A stretch of DNA of 64,000 nt from Lineolata rhizophorae (taxonomy: Eukaryota; Ascomycota; Dothideomycetes; Lineolatales; Lineolataceae). A program made the position numbers and the translations under genes. Below the pieces are notes generated by a model that did not search any database, was not told the DNA's origin, and saw only the letters and a list, made by a program, of their open reading frames with translations. Shown piece after piece: positions 56,933-64,000 of the stretch; the stretch's first letter is position 1; each line of letters begins with the position of its first letter. The stretch covers positions 212,157 through 276,156 of the forward strand of contig MU001695.1 in NCBI GenBank assembly GCA_010093515.1. Direction: 5' to 3'.

Positions 56933-58555
56933 GGGAGCTGTAATGGGGTCGGGTGGTAGGGTGGGGTTTGTAGGAAGGAGGGCTAACGGGTGCAGGAGGG
57001 GGGATATTGTTACACGAATGAACGGGATGTGCGTTCTGGGCGTCAGAATCTGCGCGGCGTGATGGGAGCTCTCGGTAGGGAGTACGGAATGGCGTCAACC
57101 GGACAACGGAGAGTGGGCCAGCCAGGTGTTCTGAGGACGGGTCAGGAATTTATTATTACCAATGCTGTGGTGGCAATGGCTCTGGCGAGTGCGTAATCGG
57201 CGCTTTGTAGGGATATTGTTTCTTCTAAACAAGGTGGGAAAGGTCATGTCTAGGAATGAGTACCTACACGGGTATGAGGTATTTCTAGTCTCGGAGTGAG
57301 CTTCGACTGTCTGTCTGCCTGTATTAAATATCCTACAAAAGGAACAGGGCTACGTATTAAGTAGTCAAGCTGAGCGTTGTCCTCGTTACAACGAGCAGTA
57401 ATAAATCAATCCACAATTCATCCTTGAATCGAAATTTGGCCCTGCATCACACGGCCAACCCAAACAACTACGCAAATGGTACAATTAATTGGTCGCCTAC
57501 GTATCTCTCCCGGTCAAAACAGCCCTACACGTACAAGAAAACCAAATCCATTCACCCACTCACTACCCCAATATAGCCACCGCCCTCCTCCGCATCCTAG
57601 CGGAATCAGCCGCAGAGTGGGCCGGCTGAGCAGACGAGCACAAGTAGCTGCTTTGCACAGCTTCTACACTTGCATAGGCTAACATACAACAAAAAAAAAA
57701 GAAAAGGGACAGAAATCCAACCAAGAGCAAAATCAAACAAGACCGTAAAAACAAGACTTTTGAAACTGGAGATTCGGGGTAACGGGAGGGGCAAGGACAC
57801 AAGTATCTAGGCAGGCCGAAGGACACCTTTCTCCCTACTAGTTCGAGTGGCTAGAGGAGGAAGGTAGGTCTTTATGTCTTCCATCTCATCTCTTTTTGTT
57901 TTTAGGTGAATTACGCTGCGGGAAGACAACGTGAAGAAGCGAAGAGCAAAGCATCAACAACCGACAACACAAAAAGAGCACAAACCAACCAAGAAAAAAG
58001 AGACAAGCAAAATAACTAGATGGGAGATTTCCTTCCTAACTTTTCTCTCTCTCGCACGAATCTACGTGTCCTCTAGGCTCTCGCTCCTGCTTATAGAGCC
58101 TAATGGGTAAAATGGTAGTACGCCACGAACAACGAAGTTACAAGATCAGTATTGATGACAGGATGACAATCTCGAATTTTTCTTTTCTTTTCTTTTTTTA
58201 CCACTAAAACCCAACCCGAACCAGCTGGCCGTCCCCGAACCGCTGCACACATACTTTCTGCACATGCTTTTTGCTCTCCAACTAAGCACAAATGTGAAGT
58301 ACAAAAAGAGGAAACTAAAAGGAAGAGGAAAAGGGAATAAACACGGGAAAGGGGAAAAGAAAATTACAATAGCCACAAAAACAAAAATAACCAAACCTAA
58401 TCTACCAACACAAAAATACCAACAAACTACCTACCCGCCCACTCCCTTCCCCTTCCTTCCTTCCTTCCCAAAAGCCCATCCATCCATCCGTCCATCAATC
58501 AATCAATCCCCACTCCTACCCCAACCCCTCCACAGGCTCAACACCTCCTTACTCC
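56933..58555. other. convergent spacer with simple repeats
   Basis: About 1.6 kb between the convergent RAP1 and SCP160 genes. The right half is strongly strand-asymmetric (A/C-rich on the plus strand, T/G-rich on the SCP160 sense strand) and contains tetranucleotide repeats. It probably includes a long SCP160 3' untranslated region. No coding region is supported. Confidence 0.55.
58449..58509. repeat. successive tetranucleotide repeats
   Basis: Runs of TTCC, then CATC, then ATCA units follow each other in about 60 bases, each of three to five copies. They lie just past the SCP160 stop codon and are probably in its 3' untranslated region. Confidence 0.8.
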
Positions 58556-61500
58556 TCACTCCCCACTTCCCCCCCTCCTCCTCCCTCCATTCCCACCCTT
58601 CCCCCCAGCACCCCCAGCACCCCCCTTCACCAACCCCAAAATAATATCCTTCGCCTGCTCGACGCCCTTCCTCTCACCCACGATCTCAATGGCCTCCCCC
58701 CTCGCCTGATCGCGCGGCACCTGCACCCTCGTGCCCGTGCGCCGACGGATGCTGTTGATCTGGCTACCTCCCGGCCCCACCACGAGCCGGTACGCCCGCG
58801 GGTCCGGCAGGATGAGGTAGCCAGTGGCCGAGGGCTTGGTCGCCGAGGCGAGCGCGTCCTCGACAATGGCGCGCGCCGACGAGACGGCGGCGGCGGTCGG
58901 TCCGCGCAGGATCCAGGGGATCGTCGAGCCGCCGGCTTGGTCGCCACTGTCAGTCTCGTCCGCAGTCGACGGCAGGGGCGGCTCCTCGTCGACGATCTCC
59001 CAGCTGTACGTCTCGTTGGCGGCGGTGCTCTCGGAGGTGCCCTCGCCGACCTGCTGCTCGTCCGTGATGAGCGGTAGCTGAGCGCCGTTAGCGGCCGTGC
59101 GAGTGCGTCCTGCGGCTGCGGCGCCCGCAGAGCCGGCCCTGCCGTTCGCGCCGGCCGGCTTTGGCGGCGGCGTCTGCCTGTCGTGGTCGACAGTGACGCG
59201 CAGCTCGTTGCGCAAGCGACGGAACAGCTGTCCGTTGTCGGCGACACGATGGTGCAGGGCGCGGGGTACTGCCACAGTTTCGCCTTCCTGCTCCTTGACC
59301 ATCTGGAGGATGCGCTCCTTGCAGCGCTCAACATCCGCCGGCAGGCCCACGACCTTGACCTGATTGCGTGCCGCGCCCATCGCGCTCTGCTTGGGCACGT
59401 CGACGGTGACGTTGAACTCAGCCTCGAGGCCGCGGCGCGTCTCGCCACCGCGGCCGATGAGCAGGCGGTGCCGGTCTGGCGCCACTTCGACCGTGTCGGT
59501 GACCTGGGCTTCGCGCTGCTGGACGAGGGACTTGATGGCCGATACGATCTTGTCCGCGACGGCTGTAGGGCCCTCGACGCGGATCGTGTTGTCAGACGAG
59601 TCCTGCTGCGGAAAGCGCACCATGCGGGCTAGAGAGCGGCGGTCGTCGGGCCCGCCGGCCGCGATGACGATGTCGCGGATGTTGGCACCTGGAAATTACG
59701 TGGTTAAAGGACTATTGGATAGAAGTGTGCGTTCTGTACGTAGCAAGTATCCAGGCACGACTTACCACCGCTCCCAATCAACGCCTTATGATGCCTCTTA
59801 TCTACCTCCACCGTCCGTACCACCGTGTCGTCAAACGCCTTCGCTCTCTCTTCCAACAACTTCTTCGCTTCCTCAACCTTCTTCTTCGTCCCCTTGAGCC
59901 TGATTTCGACCCGGCTAGATGGGTCCTGACTGCCCGCGGCGCCTGCCCCCTCCCGCAGCCCTGGCACGTCGATCTGCGCGCCAGTCGCCAGCCGCATCTG
60001 CTCCATCTCGCGGCCGCCCTGCCCGATCAATTGCGGGATCTGGCTCTGGGCGACCGAGACGGTGCTAGTGTGCGAGTTGTCAACGGTCCACTGGAGCAGA
60101 CTGAGCAGCTCGTCGCGGGCTTGATCGGCGCCGCGGCTGGGGCCCCTCACAACGACCTCGTCGCTGGCCTGGTTGCGGAAGTTGCGCGCGCTGGCGCCCG
60201 CGTCCGTGGCCGCGTCGCCGTCATCGTGCCCGTTGGCCGCCGGCGAGTTGCGTGGGAACTGGATGCGCACTTTGTACCGGTCCTGCAGACGGTTGACCTG
60301 GGCACCTTTGGCGCCAATCAGGTCGCGGTGGTACTGGGGCTTGATCTTGAGTGTGTGCGTGGCCTCGTCCTCGAGCCGCTTGCCCATGTTGATGATGTGC
60401 TGGCGGCACGCGTCGGCCTTGGCCTTGGGGCCCTTGATCTCGACTTTACCAGCGTTGACCTGGATATCCACGTCGAACTCTTCTCGGAGCTTGGAAATGG
60501 TGGCGCCGTTGCGACCAATCAGCACGTTAGCGAACTTCTGTGGGAAGTCGCAAGTCGTCGTGTAGCCGCGCTCGAGCTCATCCTTGTGCTCCTGCTCGAG
60601 GAACGCGGCGATCTTCTCTGCCAGGTCGTCAACCGCGGGACCTGGACCGCGCATGGAGAAGATGGCATTGTTGATCTGACCGGGCTGACGCACCCCCGCC
60701 GCAGCGTTGGCAGCAGACGCAGGCGCAGCTGCAGCCTGCGGCTGGAGCTGGGGGTTGAAGCGGTATTGAACAGGAATCTGGGCCTGCGGCAGCGCCTGCT
60801 GCTGACGATCGACATACCGACGCAACTTGTCCTGGAACCGCTGGGGGGTCTCGATATCCCTCGAGACAATGGCATCTAGACTGCCAACTAGCCTATCGAT
60901 CGCGTTCCGGGCGTCCTGCAGCGCCTGCCTGAACAGTTGCACGTCACGCGCCGACGGCTGCCGTCGCGGCATCTCGTACTCGGCGGGCGAGGGCAACCCC
61001 TCGTAGACGAGTAGCAGAGGCGTCGACGCCGGGTCTAGCTGTTCCTCCGGGAACACAATATGTACACCTAGGTTCTCGCGGATCTGCTGCGCGTGCTGTT
61101 GACGCAGGCGTTCGTGGAAGAAAGGGTCAACGTCCATGTTGGTGAGCCTCGTAGGCGGGTGGCCGCTGACAAGATTCATGATGTCCTGGCGCGCGCGCAT
61201 CATGGCCTTGCCGTCGTTGGAGTACACCTGCCACGCCGTCGGCAGCTCAACCGAAGGGGGTGGCAGCACGATGCTAGCGTTGTGCTGCCGCTCCAATTCC
61301 TGGATGAACTGGCGCTGGCGCAAATAGCGGCCAAGGTTGCGCGCGTGGCCGGCTCCGCCCTCGGGCGCGCTGGCATGCTGCTTGGCGACGTCGACGCTCG
61401 TCATGGACATTTTAGTCGCGAGATCTACGATCTTGCTGACGCCCTCGTCGATGCAGTCGGCGGGACCGACAATGTATATGGATTCACTGTCGTCCGACAT

Positions 61501-62997
61501 GGGCGGCATAATGATGCTACAACCCGTCTCCTCGAGGAAGTCGTGCAGCGAGCTGCCGCGCTCTCCGACGACGAATTGGTGCCTGCCGCGCTCAACAGGC
61601 ATCTCCTCGGCGGTCAATTGCCGCTTCAGAGCCTCGGCCTCGCGCTCGATCGCCTCGCGCACCTCCTGCGCAGCCCTCCTATCGCCTGAGATGTGGATGG
61701 GAAGGTTGGCTTGCGGAACAAACGCGGCTGCCCTCTCCCGCGATTCGGGCATCGGTGGCGCCCGACCGCCGTGCATATGGTACTGGGGGATCTGCACACG
61801 GACATCGCGACCTTCTTCGAGGTCGCGTATCCGGGAGTTGTGCGGCCCGGCAAGGAAAGGGTAATATTCGGCGGGGATGTCCCTGAGTCGGAGGTTGACG
61901 GTCGACGTGCGGGCGTTGACGACTTCGTTAATCGCATTCTGGGCGATCTGAATAGCGAGGGGATCGCCCTCGATCTGGACATCTATAGTGGCGCTATCGT
62001 CGTCCTCATCGGCAACGATGTTAGTCTCCTCCTGCCGCGGCACCTGAATTTTAGCGCCCGACTTCTTGATGATGTTGTTGATAGTCGCGCCACCCTGGCC
62101 GATGATGTGGCCACGGACCGCGGCAGGCACCGGGAATTTGATGGTCTTCTTTTGGTAAAGCTCTCTTGCAGCCTCCTTGAGCGCATCGCGAACCGCTTGC
62201 TCCGGCCCAAGGCCCTCGATGACGAGTCTGCCGGCCACTCCCTGCTTCATCTCGAGGTTGGCCTTAGAGCGCCGGTTTATGTCGCGGATGACCTCGGTCA
62301 CGGGTCGCTTCATCTGTGCGCGCGGTATCATCATAGACGGGTGAATGACGAGCGTCTCCCTGTAGCGGCCAGGAAGGGTGACGGGAGGCCGCTGCATCCC
62401 GGCGCCAACCGGCGCCGGAACGGCGGACGCCGGCGTCGACGCACGGGAAGACGCACCGCTCGGGGTAGTAGCTAGCCCGTTTGCGGCGCCGTTGATGCCG
62501 TTTGGTGGGGTAGCCGCAGGAAAGGCGGTAGCGGTCGCGGCGGCCGCGGCGGCAGGGGTGGTGGAACCGGAGGCGGGCTTTTTCGCGCCCCACGCGGGTG
62601 GAACGACGGGTGCGCGCGGCTTTGGGGCACCGAGGGTAGGGAAGGCCTCCTCGGACTGCGGGTTAAAGGGCACGGCGTCCTCCTTACGCTTAGCCTTGGC
62701 AGCCGCACTGGCGGCTGGCTCTTGGTCTTCTTTCATGGGCTGCTTGCCAGCAGCCTTCTCCGACAACGGCGCGGATTCCTCCTGGGCGCCGGCGCTGGCG
62801 TCGCGCTCGACGGGCGCCGGCGCCGGCACCGAGTCATGCAGGTGGGCAGACGGAGGTGGGTGCTTGATGTCTTCTTCATCCTCGACCTCTTCCACCGTGG
62901 TGCGATGGGCCTCGTCGGCGCTGTGCTTCTGCATGAGGCGCTGGGCCGGAGTCAATGCTTCGCCCGCGACTGCGGCGGGATCCCCATTGGTCGCCAT
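58556..62997 (-). CDS. SCP160: vigilin-type multi-KH RNA-binding protein (Scp160)
   Basis: Polysome- and ER-associated RNA-binding protein with many KH domains. Exons are 59766-62997 and 58556-59688, joined across a 77-nt intron; the product is 1454 aa. The junction rebuilds a KH loop: KALIGSGG joined to ANIRDIVIAAGG. Clear GxxG loops: HIIGQGGATINNI, FVVGERGSSLHDF, VLIGRNGATISKL, DLIGAKGAQVNRL, QLIGQGGREMEQM, ALIGSGGANIRDI, LLIGRGGETRRGL and LVVGPGGSQINSI. Degenerate copies such as PFLAGPHNSRIRDL and HHRVADNGQLFRRL are likely structural. The N-terminal 200 residues are acidic and Pro/Ala-rich with an EEAFPTLGAPKPRA motif typical of the fungal family. A Gly/Arg-rich C-terminus (GGKGGNGGRRRGG) may add RNA contacts. 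Confidence 0.94.
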
Positions 62998-64000
62998 GAT
63001 CGATTCGGAGGTAGATATATTGGAAAATTGAGAGAGTAAGGGGTTACGGTTAACGAGGGGGGTGCGGGCGCCGAGGGACCACGTGGAGGTTGAGCGGCGA
63101 TTGGGAGGAGCGACGACGGGCTAGGCGTTGGGGGGAAAAGTTATTACAGGGGTTCTGGGGTCCCCAATTGCGGAGAGATAAGGAGACCAACACAAATGGG
63201 GAGATGCGCAGCTGATATTATTGTATAGCGGGAGTGAATCCTGGAGATTTGGGGAGAGGTTTGGCGGGTGAGCGTAGGGACACCAAAAGGTATACGTACG
63301 AGAGAGGAGCAACAGGAGACAGGGCGAAGAACTAGGACATGGCCACAACGCCAAGCCAAGAGAGTCACCGGGAGACGGAGAGAGAACTGGGGATGGGCAG
63401 ATGCCCGGCGATTGCAGACCGCAGGCGGACGTGAGAGTAGGTGGGGAGAGGCGTCGGGCGAGGGAGAAAGAGACAGAAAGAGCTCGGAGCGTGCAATTAT
63501 TGCCCGCCGAGAGGCTCGAGCGGTCTTCCGGGGGAATTGTTCTTCCACCCACGCACCTCCCGGCACTCGTGTTTCTCTCCACCACCGGAGCCCGGTTCTG
63601 CACTCCGTCCTGTGCAGTTGCGGCCCCAGCTGTCTGCGCGCCTTTGGAACCGTTCGGTCACCAAGCCAAGCTCTACGAATGCTCCCCGCGGCGTTTACCG
63701 TGGGACTCCGTGGTGGGCTTGGGGGTCGAGTCGTCAAACCAGGTTGGACCTCGCCTTCGACTCGAAGGACTCGTTGCCATATCTCAACAACACCATTGAT
63801 TCAGATGTGATCTTAACAAATAGGGTCCAGTATCTGGTCGAACGTATTTAGAGAATCCTTATACACGGTACGCTAGAAGCTGCATAGATACTACGTAGTA
63901 CATACTCGTAGATACTATGCCATACGTTCGGGGCAATGTCGGCCCGGGGTGGAGTGCGACTTCACCTCGTCTAGCTCTGCCTTTGCACGCATATTGCCGG
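62998..64000. other. intergenic, SCP160 upstream region
   Basis: About 1 kb from the SCP160 start to the window end. Purine-rich stretches (63,390-63,500) lie on the plus strand, matching a pyrimidine-rich promoter or leader for SCP160. TACGTAG words occur at 63,890-63,915. Open frames on both strands overlap and have no recognisable domain. Confidence 0.55.

Noticed and set aside
59725-62475. Long plus-strand frames of up to 384 codons opposite SCP160
   Set aside because: Antisense shadows of a GC-rich, KH-domain coding frame; no family features.
63144-63737. 197-codon minus-strand frame
   Set aside because: Pro/Ser/Arg-rich and overlapped by plus-strand frames; lies in the SCP160 upstream region without splice or domain support.

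Overview
The window reads as nuclear DNA of a filamentous ascomycete (Pezizomycotina). Inference: the genes are compact with short introns (mostly 50-60 nt) that use GTAAGT-like donors, CTAAC/CTGAC branch points and YAG acceptors. The gene set (Rap1 with an RCT domain, Mak5, Luc7, Gpi16, Dbf4, an Age2-type ArfGAP) is fungal. The many TACGTAG and TAGGTACCTA words between genes are a style I associate with Hypocreales, so that order is my best guess but is not proven.

Layout. 1-13 kb: an AT-rich hairpin-forming repeat, a mitochondrial oxoglutarate/malate carrier (minus), a small single-pass membrane protein (minus), a very large seven-exon coiled-coil protein of unknown function (plus) and the mitochondrial ribosomal protein bL33m (minus). 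13-21 kb is gene-poor and GC-rich and holds one conserved-looking protein of unknown function (16.9 kb, plus). 21-33 kb: Dbf4 kinase regulator, a short-chain dehydrogenase, a GNAT acetyltransferase, the divergent pair MAK5/TRM7, and hydroxyacid-oxoacid transhydrogenase. 33-44 kb: Age2-type ArfGAP, the divergent pair LUC7/GPI16, and a molybdenum-cofactor-sulfurase-like enzyme without a MOSC domain. 46-63 kb: an ABCG half-transporter, the divergent pair SFT1-like SNARE/NSE2, the divergent pair SWF1/RAP1, and a vigilin-type multi-KH protein (SCP160).

How the genes relate. Most are unlinked housekeeping genes. Four divergent pairs share short promoters of 240-480 bp. Several gene products work on chromosomes: Dbf4 in replication origin firing, Nse2 in the Smc5/6 SUMO ligase, Rap1 at telomeres, and perhaps the large coiled-coil protein. 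The NSE2 and RAP1 upstream regions each carry a tight group of ACGCG/ACGCGT (MCB-like) words. I reconstructed exon structures by hand: every multi-exon model below keeps a single reading frame with total length divisible by three, but no transcript evidence was available.

I found no CRISPR array, rRNA, confident tRNA, intact transposon or biosynthetic gene cluster. I do not see a clearly new multi-gene system. The least explained item is the coiled-coil protein at 6.6-11.5 kb.
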